Shown: positions 1 through 5,155, numbered from the stretch's first letter. The stretch is DNA of 6,483 nt from an uncultured Lacticaseibacillus sp. (GCA_934293835.1 CAKQZO010000091.1:1-6483); one strand, 5' to 3'. A program made the numbers and translations. Notes: generated by a model from the letters alone, not told the origin.

Positions 1-908
1 TCTTCGGTGAGCAAGAGAAAGTCGAAGCTGTTACTTTCATGCCTAACGAAGGACCAGATGATCTGAAAGCACATCTTGAAGAAGCCATTGCGAAGTTCGA
101 TGCGGACGACGAAGTGTTGTTCCTAGTCGATCTGTGGGGCGGTTCACCATTCAACCAATCCAACGGTTTGTTCGAAGCACATAAGGACAAGTGGGCGATC
201 GTAACAGGCCTTAACCTGCCGATGCTCATTGAAGCTTATGGCTCTCGTCTGTCGATGACCTCAGCTCATGAGATCGCGGCGCACTTAGTAGAAGCAGGAC
301 GCGACGGGGTTAAGATCAAGCCAGAAACGCTTGAACCAAAGCCTGCTGCCGCAGCTGCACCGGCTGCTAAGGGTGGCAATGCTGGTAAGCCAGGTAGTCT
401 CGAATACGTTCTCGCGCGTATCGATTCTCGTCTGCTACACGGGCAAGTGGCCACGGCTTGGTCCAAGTCGGTTAAGCCGACGCGGATCATCGTTGTTTCC
501 GATAACGTTGCAAAAGATAAGTTGCGTAAGCAATTGATCACCGACGCTGCTCCTGGTGGTATCCACGCGCATGTTGTTCCAGTTGATCAGATGATCAAGA
601 TCGCCAAAGACGATAAGCACTTTGGCGGTGAAAAAGCACTGCTATTATTCGAAACTCCTCAAGATGCGTTACGCGCGGTTGAAGGTGGCGTGCCACTGAA
701 GGAAATCAACGTTGGTTCTATGGCTCACTCTGCTGGTAAAGTTCAGCCAAACAAAGTGTTGGCGTTCGATCAAGACGATATTGATACCTTCGGGAAGTTG
801 AAGGCTGACGGCGTCAAGTTTGATGTTCGTAAAGTCCCAACCGACTCTCAAGATAACATGGATAACATCTTGAAGAAGGCTCAAGACGCCTTGAACGCTG
901 CAAAGTAG
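1..908 (+). CDS. manX: PTS mannose-family EIIAB component, 5' end cut by the window
   Basis: This is the cytoplasmic phosphotransfer subunit of a mannose/glucose-type PTS. It passes phosphate from HPr through IIA and IIB to the sugar entering via IIC/IID. The reading frame is open to the window edge (FGEQEKVEAV precedes the first visible Met at 39), so that Met is internal. About 24 N-terminal residues, including the IIA active-site His, lie outside. The IIA fold shows VDLWGGSPFN and TGLNLPMLIEA. An Ala/Pro/Gly/Lys-rich linker (about 336-395) joins it to IIB, whose phosphorylated His lies in DSRLLHGQV (codon 438-440). Total length would be about 325 residues, normal for a fused IIAB. It heads an operon with the IIC and IID genes. 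The gene is called manL in some lactic acid bacteria. The family call is secure; the exact sugar is inferred. Confidence 0.96.
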   Translation, partial: FGEQEKVEAVTFMPNEGPDDLKAHLEEAIAKFDADDEVLFLVDLWGGSPFNQSNGLFEAHKDKWAIVTGLNLPMLIEAYGSRLSMTSAHEIAAHLVEAGRDGVKIKPETLEPKPAAAAAPAAKGGNAGKPGSLEYVLARIDSRLLHGQVATAWSKSVKPTRIIVVSDNVAKDKLRKQLITDAAPGGIHAHVVPVDQMIKIAKDDKHFGGEKALLLFETPQDALRAVEGGVPLKEINVGSMAHSAGKVQPNKVLAFDQDDIDTFGKLKADGVKFDVRKVPTDSQDNMDNILKKAQDALNAAK

Positions 909-935
909 TCAGTTACATTTTTCAACCGAGAAAAA

Positions 936-941
936 GGGAGG
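936..941 (+). promoter_or_regulatory. Ribosome binding site of manY
   Basis: GGGAGG lies 8 bases before the ATG at 950 and fixes that start. The 41-base gap after the manX stop contains no terminator, which fits co-transcription. Confidence 0.8.
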
Positions 942-949
942 ATACTACA

Positions 950-1765
950 ATGTCTTTGAACTTCATTCAAATCATCCTAGTCCTCATCGTGTCATTCTTG
1001 GCTGGGATGGAAGGGATTCTTGATGAATTCGAATTCCACCAACCAGTCGTAGCCTGCACGTTGATCGGCTTGGTTACAGGTAACCTAGTGCCTTGTATCA
1101 TCTTAGGCGGTAGCTTACAGATGATTGCCTTAGGTTGGGCGAACATCGGGGCCGCTGTTGCGCCTGACGTTGCCTTGGCTTCTGTTGCATCTGCTATTAT
1201 TCTTGTCCTTGGTGGCCAAGGAAAAGCGGGCGTTAACGCCGCTGTTGCGTTGGCTGTGCCGCTGGCTGTTGCCGGTTTACTGCTGACCACGTTGGTTCGT
1301 ACGATCACCACTGGGATTGTCCACATCATGGACCGTGCCGCCGAAGAAGGCTCGTTCGGTAAGATCGATCTGTGGCAATGGATCGCGATTTCCTTACAGG
1401 GTCTGCGTATCGCCATTCCTGCCGGCTTCGTCTTGGCTGTTGGTCAAGGCCCTGTTAAGGCAATGCTTGATGCGATGCCGACTTGGTTAGTCGATGGCTT
1501 AGGCATCGGCGGTGGCATGGTCGTCGCCGTTGGGTACGCGATGGTTATCAACATGATGGCTACTGCTGAAGTATGGCCATTCTTCGCGATCGGCTTCGTG
1601 CTTGGCACGGTTACCGAAATCACCTTGATCGGTCTTGGGGCAATTGGTGTCGGCTTAGCCCTCATCTACTTGAACCTTTCCAAGATGGGCGGTTCTGGCT
1701 CCTCCGATGGTGGTGCAAGTTCTGGTACAGGTGATGCCGTTGGCGACATCATTGACAATTATTAG
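950..1765 (+). CDS. manY: PTS mannose-family EIIC, sugar-translocating membrane subunit
   Basis: This 271-residue integral membrane protein forms the sugar channel together with IID. The sequence is a string of hydrophobic segments. It contains the family signature around residues 40-75: GLVTGNLVPCIILGGSLQ, then ALGWANIGAAVAPD, followed by LGGQGKAG. The usual Gly in the LV-x-G-II part of the signature is Cys here. The C-terminal tail (about residues 246-265) is a flexible Ser/Gly-rich stretch, common in lactobacilli and probably cytoplasmic. The start ATG follows a good ribosome binding site. It lies between manX and manZ; the manZ ribosome binding site directly follows its stop codon. IIC and IID of this family are also known as receptors for class IIa bacteriocins, which is family knowledge and not something visible here. 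Confidence 0.96.
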   Translation: MSLNFIQIILVLIVSFLAGMEGILDEFEFHQPVVACTLIGLVTGNLVPCIILGGSLQMIALGWANIGAAVAPDVALASVASAIILVLGGQGKAGVNAAVALAVPLAVAGLLLTTLVRTITTGIVHIMDRAAEEGSFGKIDLWQWIAISLQGLRIAIPAGFVLAVGQGPVKAMLDAMPTWLVDGLGIGGGMVVAVGYAMVINMMATAEVWPFFAIGFVLGTVTEITLIGLGAIGVGLALIYLNLSKMGGSGSSDGGASSGTGDAVGDIIDNY

Positions 1766-1773
1766 AAGGAGGT
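1766..1773 (+). promoter_or_regulatory. Ribosome binding site of manZ
   Basis: AAGGAGGT is a full match to the anti-Shine-Dalgarno sequence. It begins directly after the manY stop codon and sits 8 bases before the ATG at 1782, indicating tight translational coupling and high expression. Confidence 0.85.
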
Positions 1774-1781
1774 AGAACACA

Positions 1782-2693
1782 ATGGCTGATCAGATCAAAT
1801 TAACTAAAAAAGATCGTTGGGACGTCTGCTGGCGTTCAACCTTCCTGCAAGGTTCTTGGAACTACGAACGTATGCAAAATGGTGGCTGGGCTTACTCCTT
1901 GATCCCAGCTTTGAAGAAGTTATATACGTCTAAAGAAGACCGGGTTGCGGCATTGAAGCGGCACTTGGAATTCTTCAACACGCATCCATACTTGGCTTCT
2001 CCTGTTATCGGGGTTACCTTGGCACTGGAAGAAGAACGTGCCAATGGGGCACCCGTTGATGACGTGACGATCCAAGGGGTTAAGATCGGGATGATGGGTC
2101 CTCTGGCCGGTGTCGGCGACCCAGTCTTCTGGTTCACCGTTCGTCCTATCTTAGGCGCGTTGGCCGCTTCCATGGCGATGTCTGGGTCCATCATCGGCCC
2201 AATCATCTTCTTCGTGGTCTGGAACATCATCCGGATCGCCTTCCTGTGGTACACCCAAGAATTCGGCTACAAGGCTGGTTCGAAGATTGCCGACGATATG
2301 TCTGGGACCTTGTTGCAGGATGTGACCAAAGGGGCTTCTATCCTCGGGATGTTCATCTTGGGTTCTCTGGTTGAACGGTGGGTTTCCGTTAAGTTCACCC
2401 CAACCGTTTCCGATGTTCAACTCGACAAGGGTGCTTACATCGACTGGAGTTCCCTGCCATCTGGCGCGAAGGGGATTCAAAAGGCCTTGCAAGACCAAGC
2501 TGCTGGTTTGTCTTTGACTGACCACAAGGTAACGACCTTGCAACAGAACTTGGATTCCTTGATTCCAGGTCTGGCTGGCTTGTTGGTCACCTTCTTGTGC
2601 ATGTGGTTACTGAAGAAGAAGGTTTCACCAATCATCATCATCTTCGGCCTGTTCATCGTTGGTATCGTCTTGCACGTTCTCCACGTGATGTAA
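1782..2693 (+). CDS. manZ: PTS mannose-family EIID membrane subunit
   Basis: This 303-residue partner of IIC in the translocation unit is distinctive of the mannose PTS family. The soluble N-terminal part holds RSTFLQGSWNYERMQNGGW (residues about 18-36) and the sequence following it, typical of IID. The core signature GVGDPVFWFTVRPILGALAA lies at about residues 111-130, followed by the hydrophobic SGSIIGPIIFF. The C-terminus ends in two hydrophobic segments (about 259-300: LIPGLAGLLVTFLCMWLL, then the IIIIFGLFIVGIVL stretch). Length is usual for the family. It is the last gene of the manXYZ unit and is closed 20 bases later by a strong terminator. ManO commonly follows directly in related bacteria, but here it is separated by about 675 bases. 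Confidence 0.96.
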   Translation: MADQIKLTKKDRWDVCWRSTFLQGSWNYERMQNGGWAYSLIPALKKLYTSKEDRVAALKRHLEFFNTHPYLASPVIGVTLALEEERANGAPVDDVTIQGVKIGMMGPLAGVGDPVFWFTVRPILGALAASMAMSGSIIGPIIFFVVWNIIRIAFLWYTQEFGYKAGSKIADDMSGTLLQDVTKGASILGMFILGSLVERWVSVKFTPTVSDVQLDKGAYIDWSSLPSGAKGIQKALQDQAAGLSLTDHKVTTLQQNLDSLIPGLAGLLVTFLCMWLLKKKVSPIIIIFGLFIVGIVLHVLHVM

Positions 2694-2712
2694 TCAGCGC
2701 TTCGAAGAGCTT

Positions 2713-2747
2713 GCGGCTCGGACACTCGTGTCCGGGCCGCTTTTTTT
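2713..2747 (+). terminator. Rho-independent terminator of the manXYZ operon
   Basis: GCGGC/GCCGC continue through a T-G wobble into CGGACAC/GTGTCCG, giving an almost perfect hairpin (2713-2740) directly followed by seven T. It is very stable and should stop most transcription, so manO downstream needs its own promoter. Confidence 0.93.
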
Positions 2748-2751
2748 CCGA

Positions 2752-2869
2752 GAGCGAAGCGTGACCGCACTTAGGGCGTAGCGTAACGAGTGCACTTGAC
2801 GGAGCAAGTTTGCTTGCGCAGTCCAGTGTGCCGTTAGGCCTAGCCCATTGGTCACGCGTAGCTCGACGA
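2752..2869 (+). repeat. Palindromic structured element, copy A
   Basis: This intergenic element forms one large branched hairpin. The outer stem is GAGC/GCTC (2752-2755 with 2861-2864), then a 3x3 internal loop GAA opposite GTA, then GCGTGACC/GGTCACGC (2759-2766 with 2850-2857), all perfectly paired. Inside are smaller hairpins: GCACT/AGTGC (2767-2771 with 2789-2793) and GCAAG-TTTG-CTTGC near 2804-2817. It ends in GCTCGACGA, shared with copies C and D. It starts 4 bases after the manZ terminator. No coding potential is evident. It could be a non-autonomous mobile repeat, a structured RNA or a protein-binding or topology element; function is unknown. Confidence 0.75.
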
Positions 2870-2877
2870 TAGCCCCC

Positions 2878-3055
2878 GGCAGTTAGGCTCCGCTGGGCGA
2901 GGGCGGGAACGCTGTGGCGCCGTCTGCAAAGCTGCGCTTTTCCGACTAAGAATTGAACCAAACCTGGCTTCGCCAGCCGTTTGTTTCAATTCTTGCGCAG
3001 ACGAGCAAGCTCGTCATGTCACGGCTGCGCCCTCGCCCAGCTCCGCCTAACCGCC
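2878..3055 (-). repeat. Palindromic structured element, copy B, opposite orientation
   Basis: Two 28-base arms (2878-2905 and 3028-3055) are complementary at 24 positions. Three of the four mismatches are consecutive and form a symmetric 3x3 internal loop, TCC opposite TCC on this strand and GGA opposite GGA on the other. The interior continues with CGTCTGC/GCAGACG, a 10-bp stem AAGAATTGAA/TTCAATTCTT capped by CAAAC/GTTTG and a CTGGC-TTC-GCCAG hairpin, and a side hairpin GACGAGC-AA-GCTCGTC. The minus strand is given because there the loop fits the GNA/GNA pattern of the other copies. No gene is apparent in it; open frames here are by-products of the palindrome. The linker 3056-3137 holds only a weak CTCCAA/TTGGAG pairing. 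Confidence 0.72.
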
Positions 3056-3137
3056 TCCAAACGGGGAATTCGGTTAGTTCCAGTGATAGTCGTTTTTGCG
3101 TTCGGATTGTTGGAGCAGTTTTGACGGGAAAAAACCA

Positions 3138-3256
3138 GAGCGTAGTGGCGCGAGTTTAGCGGGTCAGGTAGCCTAGCCAGCGCACTTGGGGCGGGCTTAG
3201 CCCCGAGCGCGCTGGCGTAGCTAGATGTACCTGCGTTGCGCCACGTAGCTCGACGA
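3138..3256 (+). repeat. Palindromic structured element, copy C
   Basis: It has the same plan as copy A. GAGC/GCTC (3138-3141 with 3248-3251) is followed by a 3x3 loop GTA opposite GTA, then GTGGCGC/GCGCCAC (3145-3151 with 3238-3244). Nested inside is a second unit of the same kind: CAGGTA/TACCTG, GC/GC, a 3x3 loop CTA opposite GTA, then GCCAGCGC/GCGCTGGC (3176-3183 with 3209-3216), capped by GGGGC/GCCCC. It ends in GCTCGACGA like copy A. The two stems are maintained by different base pairs from those of copy A (GTGGCGC against GCGTGACC), so structure is conserved more than sequence. It lies just upstream of the manO promoter. Confidence 0.75.
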
Positions 3257-3326
3257 GAAACCCAGCAAAGCAAGGTCTGGGTCGCATGAAAAGAGACCTA
3301 AGCCCGAGTCTGGCTACCTGTGGGTC

Positions 3327-3335
3327 TGGTATAAT
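3327..3335 (+). promoter_or_regulatory. Extended -10 promoter of manO
   Basis: TGGTATAAT is a perfect -10 hexamer (3330-3335) with the extended TG. No good -35 exists at the right distance (AGTCTG at 3307-3312), which is acceptable for an extended -10 promoter. The expected start near 3342 gives a leader of about 27 bases before manO. Confidence 0.75.
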
Positions 3336-3368
3336 GAAAGTAGAATAATAGGGAAACGGTGATTATCA

Positions 3369-3812
3369 ATGGTCGAATCAGTTGTCGCTAAAGTTGAGTC
3401 GTTGAATTCTAAGATCGAATATGAGACCAGAGGGACTAGCTACATGGGGCTGGGCGATTATGGTAAGATCATGATCGGTAACCACGGGTTTGAATTCTAC
3501 GACGACCGCAATATCAAAAACTACATCCAGATTCCGTGGAATGAGGTCGATGTGATCATCGCGTCGATCATGTTCGGCGGCAAGTGGATTCCGCGCTTTG
3601 CCGTCCGCACGAAGAAAAACGGGACCTACACGTTCTCCGCACACGACCCCAAGGCTGTGCTGCGCGCCTGTCGTGAGCATGTCCCGGCCCAAAATATCGT
3701 GCGCTCGTTAAGCTTTTGGCAGGTGTTACGCCAAGCCATCAAGAATTTCCCAACGGTAATGCGCAACTTGCCGAATACGATCAAAAATATCGGGAAGAAG
3801 CGCCAACGTTGA
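3369..3812 (+). CDS. manO: ManO/DUF956 family protein associated with the mannose PTS
   Basis: This 147-residue soluble protein matches the DUF956 family that accompanies mannose-type PTS operons in lactic acid bacteria and listeriae. Recognisable stretches are TSYMGLGDYGKIMIGNHGFEFY (residues about 24-45), IQIPWNEVDVIIASIMFGGKWIPRF (53-77) and the C-terminal RSLSFWQVLRQAIKN. The last 25 residues are basic. The ATG is chosen because GGTGAT at 3358-3363, complementary to the 16S rRNA tail, precedes it. The molecular role is not established; a regulatory or accessory role in Man-PTS expression has been proposed from gene context. Here it is cut off from manZ by a terminator and three structured elements and has its own promoter and terminator. 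Confidence 0.88.
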   Translation: MVESVVAKVESLNSKIEYETRGTSYMGLGDYGKIMIGNHGFEFYDDRNIKNYIQIPWNEVDVIIASIMFGGKWIPRFAVRTKKNGTYTFSAHDPKAVLRACREHVPAQNIVRSLSFWQVLRQAIKNFPTVMRNLPNTIKNIGKKRQR

Positions 3813-3822
3813 GTGTCATGTG

Positions 3823-3849
3823 CCTCGTATCTATGGATACGGGGTTTTT
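3823..3849 (+). terminator. Rho-independent terminator of manO
   Basis: CCTCGTATC pairs with GATACGGGG (9 bp with one T-G wobble) around a TATG loop and is followed by five T, eleven bases after the manO stop. Confidence 0.9.
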
Positions 3850-3925
3850 ATTTGCTCTGGTAACTGACATCTTGAGATGGCATGTTTTCAATGAATTGAT
3901 TTGAAAAATTGGGCGTGCTAAATGT

Positions 3926-3954
3926 TTGCCACCGCTTACAATCCGTGCGATAAT
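3926..3954 (+). promoter_or_regulatory. Strong promoter with no coding sequence downstream
   Basis: TTGCCA (3926-3931), a 17-base spacer and GATAAT (3949-3954) preceded by an extended TG at 3946-3947 make a near-consensus sigma-A promoter. Transcription would start near 3961. No credible open reading frame with a ribosome binding site follows for more than 700 bases. Confidence 0.65.
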
Positions 3955-4258
3955 GACATCAGGAGTTGGGAAAGCGCTATTGTTGGCCGGTCCTACTAAA
4001 GTAGCTTAGTCCTCCCAGCACACCAGGAGACCGTTCGCAGTCTTTTCTCGAAGAGGCTGGATCTCCAGTTCCAGAAGACCGATCGTTGAAGGCAGGTTAT
4101 AACACTACTGCCATTCGGATCGAACGAACATGCAACAACCACTCGGTGACGGGTGAAGATGTCTAAGTGTTGTCTTCGAGACGCGGTGCAACGTGCAGTA
4201 GAAGGGCGACGGGGCGCATGGTTAAAACCGATGGTTCCGCAACACATTCATGTACACA

Positions 4259-4305
4259 GAGCGAAGTGGCGCGCACTTAGCGCGTTGCCGAATGTAGCTC
4301 GACTA
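4259..4305 (+). repeat. Palindromic structured element, short copy D
   Basis: It begins GAGC-GAA-GTGGCGC and ends GTA-GCTC-GACTA, like copies A and C, but spans only 47 bases. The interior is one simple hairpin, CGCGC-ACTTA-GCGCG. The inner stem next to the 3x3 loop is partly mismatched (GTGGC opposite GCCGAAT), suggesting internal deletion or decay. The GCACTTAG core is also found in copy A. Confidence 0.6.
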
Positions 4306-4433
4306 GTGAAAGGAGGATCGCCCACAATCAGTCGCAGACAGACCAGAGTTTTTACGGCACGCCCGCAAAAATTTCCGGAGTCAGTAGGCCTCTTTGAGTG
4401 CGCGATTCACCCGCAATACCCATAGTGAAAAAA

Positions 4434-4467
4434 TTGATTGTCCAATCGGTTATTTGAGTTGTCCAAT
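4434..4467 (+). repeat. Tandem direct repeats of TTGTCCAAT, 21 bases apart
   Basis: TTGATTGTCCAAT (4434-4446) recurs as TTGAGTTGTCCAAT (4454-4467). The shared TTGTCCAAT cores start at 4438 and 4459, two helical turns apart. The first copy also holds the small palindrome GATTG-TC-CAATC. This may be a pair of regulator sites; no identity is recognised. Confidence 0.45.
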
Positions 4468-4474
4468 AAACTGG

Positions 4475-4504
4475 CCGCGATACGAAGCTTGGTACCGCGG
4501 TTTT
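4475..4504 (+). terminator. Probable terminator hairpin ending the non-coding stretch
   Basis: CCGCGATAC pairs with GTACCGCGG with one mismatch around an 8-base loop and is followed by TTTT. The T-tract is short, so strength is uncertain. The GGTACCGCGG resembles the T-box core, but the rest of a T-box leader was not found. Confidence 0.5.
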
Positions 4505-4545
4505 GGTGTGTCTACGATGACCTAAAAGTTAATTTAGATATTGCC

Positions 4546-4585
4546 GATGCAAAAGCCTGGCCCAGATGAGCCAGGCTTTTGCATC
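4546..4585. terminator. Perfect 16-bp inverted repeat, probable bidirectional terminator
   Basis: GATGCAAAAGCCTGGC and its exact complement flank an 8-base loop (4562-4569). The A4 and T4 tracts inside the arms give AGCCTGGC/GCCAGGCT with trailing T on both strands. It insulates the EIIA-like gene from upstream transcription. Confidence 0.7.
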
Positions 4586-4635
4586 GCTTGCGCACAGATT
4601 CGCCACAATTACTTGCGACAATGAATGCCAACCAC

Positions 4636-4666
4636 TTGACCTGTAACGCGTTACAGGAATTATAGT
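4636..4666 (+). promoter_or_regulatory. Promoter of the EIIA-like gene
   Basis: TTGACC (4636-4641) is a good -35. The -10 is TTATAG or TATAGT (4660-4666) at an 18-19 base spacing, slightly long. The spacer is almost filled by an 18-bp palindrome, so the promoter is probably repressor-controlled. The transcript would start near 4672, about 40 bases before the ATG. Confidence 0.62.
4640..4657. promoter_or_regulatory. 18-bp perfect palindromic operator
   Basis: CCTGTAACGCGTTACAGG is fully self-complementary and lies between the -35 and -10 boxes, overlapping the -35. This is the position of a repressor operator. It resembles a CcpA cre in its TGTAA and TTACA arms, but the centre is GC and not the CG of cre, so another regulator, perhaps of the LacI or GntR type, is as likely. 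Confidence 0.65.
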
Positions 4667-4697
4667 GAATCTGTGGCAGAGGTCATTATCAACCAAC

Positions 4698-4704
4698 AGG
4701 AGGT
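4698..4704 (+). promoter_or_regulatory. Ribosome binding site deciding the start at 4712
   Basis: AGGAGGT sits 7 bases before ATG 4712. The in-frame GTG at 4673 lies at about the predicted transcription start with no such site, so it is rejected as the start. Confidence 0.8.
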
Positions 4705-4711
4705 CAAGCAG

Positions 4712-5155
4712 ATGATTATTGCAGATCATGCGCCGGTGTATCCGCGCGTTAGACTCGAGCGTGATGATAAACTCAATGCATTGCACCAGGCGGCGCTATT
4801 TTTGCACAACGACGCTGGCCTCGACTTGCAACAAGCACAGTCTAGCCTGTTGGCCAGCGCGGCGCTTGACAGCCAGGTCATCGGGCGGTGCGCTGCGTTC
4901 GTGCATGCCACCGACCCGAACTGTACGGCCCCGGCAGTGTTGGTGATGACGCTGCGGCATCAGATCATGTGGCAGGCACTGCGGGCGCCGATCGATTACC
5001 TGATTGTTGCCCGCGTGCCGCAGCTGAGTGGGGCGCAGGTGGTGACCGCTTTACGCGCCAAGGCGCAAGCGGCCGTGGCGGCCAACGCCGAGCGTCTAGC
5101 CCAGTGGCGCGATGATCCAGTGGCGTTGAGCTTGTTCGCAGACGATATTCTTTGA
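4712..5155 (+). CDS. Divergent stand-alone PTS EIIA-like protein (fructose/mannitol type)
   Basis: This 147-residue protein resembles in size and layout the single-domain EIIA of the fructose/mannitol family, for example mannitol EIIA of about 148 residues. Phosphorylatable His would be H65 in GRCAAFVHATDP, the place of the family's active-site His (Mtl EIIA H65), though the usual PH pair reads VH. Next come PAVLVMTLRHQIMW (residues 74-87) and PIDYLIVARVP (93-103), matching the strand pattern after the active site, then helical Ala-rich sequence. No membrane segments or signal peptide are visible. It has its own promoter, operator and terminator and no PTS membrane partner beside it, so it may be a regulatory phosphoprotein. 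The gene is relatively GC-rich. The family call is inferred from remembered patterns and could be wrong; it is otherwise a hypothetical protein. Confidence 0.6.
   Translation: MIIADHAPVYPRVRLERDDKLNALHQAALFLHNDAGLDLQQAQSSLLASAALDSQVIGRCAAFVHATDPNCTAPAVLVMTLRHQIMWQALRAPIDYLIVARVPQLSGAQVVTALRAKAQAAVAANAERLAQWRDDPVALSLFADDIL

Larger units (their letters stand above)
3961..4504 (+). ncRNA. Candidate non-coding RNA, family not recognised
   Basis: This stretch runs from the predicted start of the promoter at 3926-3954 to a terminator-like hairpin. It lacks a supported gene but is dense in local hairpins. GTTGGGA/TCCCAGC (3965-3971 with 4013-4019) encloses CTACT-AA-AGTAG. CAGTCTTTT-CTCG-AAGAGGCTG (4038-4059) is enclosed by GGAGA/TCTCC. 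GGCAG/CTGCC (4091-4095 with 4108-4112) is extended by GAA/TTC and CGATC/GATCG. CACTCG-GTGA-CGGGTG (4140-4155) carries a GNRA tetraloop. Structured element D (4259-4305) lies within it. It does not match the landmarks of tmRNA, RNase P RNA, SRP RNA or rRNA that I can recall. 6S RNA and the large ornate RNAs of Lactobacillales cannot be excluded. Alternatively it is decayed intergenic DNA. Confidence 0.35.
4593..4675. repeat. 9-bp inverted repeats bracketing the EIIA-like promoter
   Basis: CACAGATTC (4593-4601) and its exact complement GAATCTGTG (4667-4675) lie 65 bases apart on both sides of the promoter and operator. With one more G-T pair and one further pair the match extends to 11. They could be paired binding sites or a cruciform; chance is possible. 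Confidence 0.4.

Noticed and set aside
2653..3273. Several 68-102 codon open frames on both strands across the intergenic elements
   Set aside because: They run through perfect palindromes, lack ribosome binding sites and recognisable protein patterns, and overlap manZ or the terminator. They are by-products of GC-rich inverted repeats.
2750..3300. CRISPR array
   Set aside because: The repeats are long, differ in sequence, are irregularly spaced and are structured as nested stems; there are no short identical repeats with unique spacers and no cas genes.
4309..4316. AAAGGAGG, a strong ribosome binding site sequence
   Set aside because: No ATG, GTG or TTG lies within a useful distance downstream and no open frame follows, so it is not taken as a gene start.
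4153..4425. 90-codon open frame on the plus strand
   Set aside because: It has no ribosome binding site, its composition is unlike a folded protein (many Arg, Cys, His and Pro with no recognisable domain), it crosses repeat element D, and it lies in a hairpin-rich stretch.
4491..4504. GGTACCGCGG followed by TTTT, resembling the T-box core
   Set aside because: The preceding AGGG, a specifier loop, AG bulge and the competing terminator arm were not found, and no aminoacyl-tRNA synthetase or amino acid gene follows. The sequence is explained as the 3' arm of a hairpin with 4475-4483.
3850..4550. Degenerate insertion sequence
   Set aside because: No transposase-like fragment was recognised in any frame, and no terminal inverted repeats with flanking target duplications were found. 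It cannot be fully excluded without a translated search.
4641..4656. CcpA cre site in the EIIA-like promoter
   Set aside because: The arms TGTAA and TTACA fit, but the central CG required by cre is GC here. It was kept as an operator of unknown regulator.
4673..4711. Upstream GTG start adding 13 residues to the EIIA-like protein
   Set aside because: It coincides with the likely transcription start and has no binding site, whereas AGGAGGT sits 7 bases before ATG 4712.
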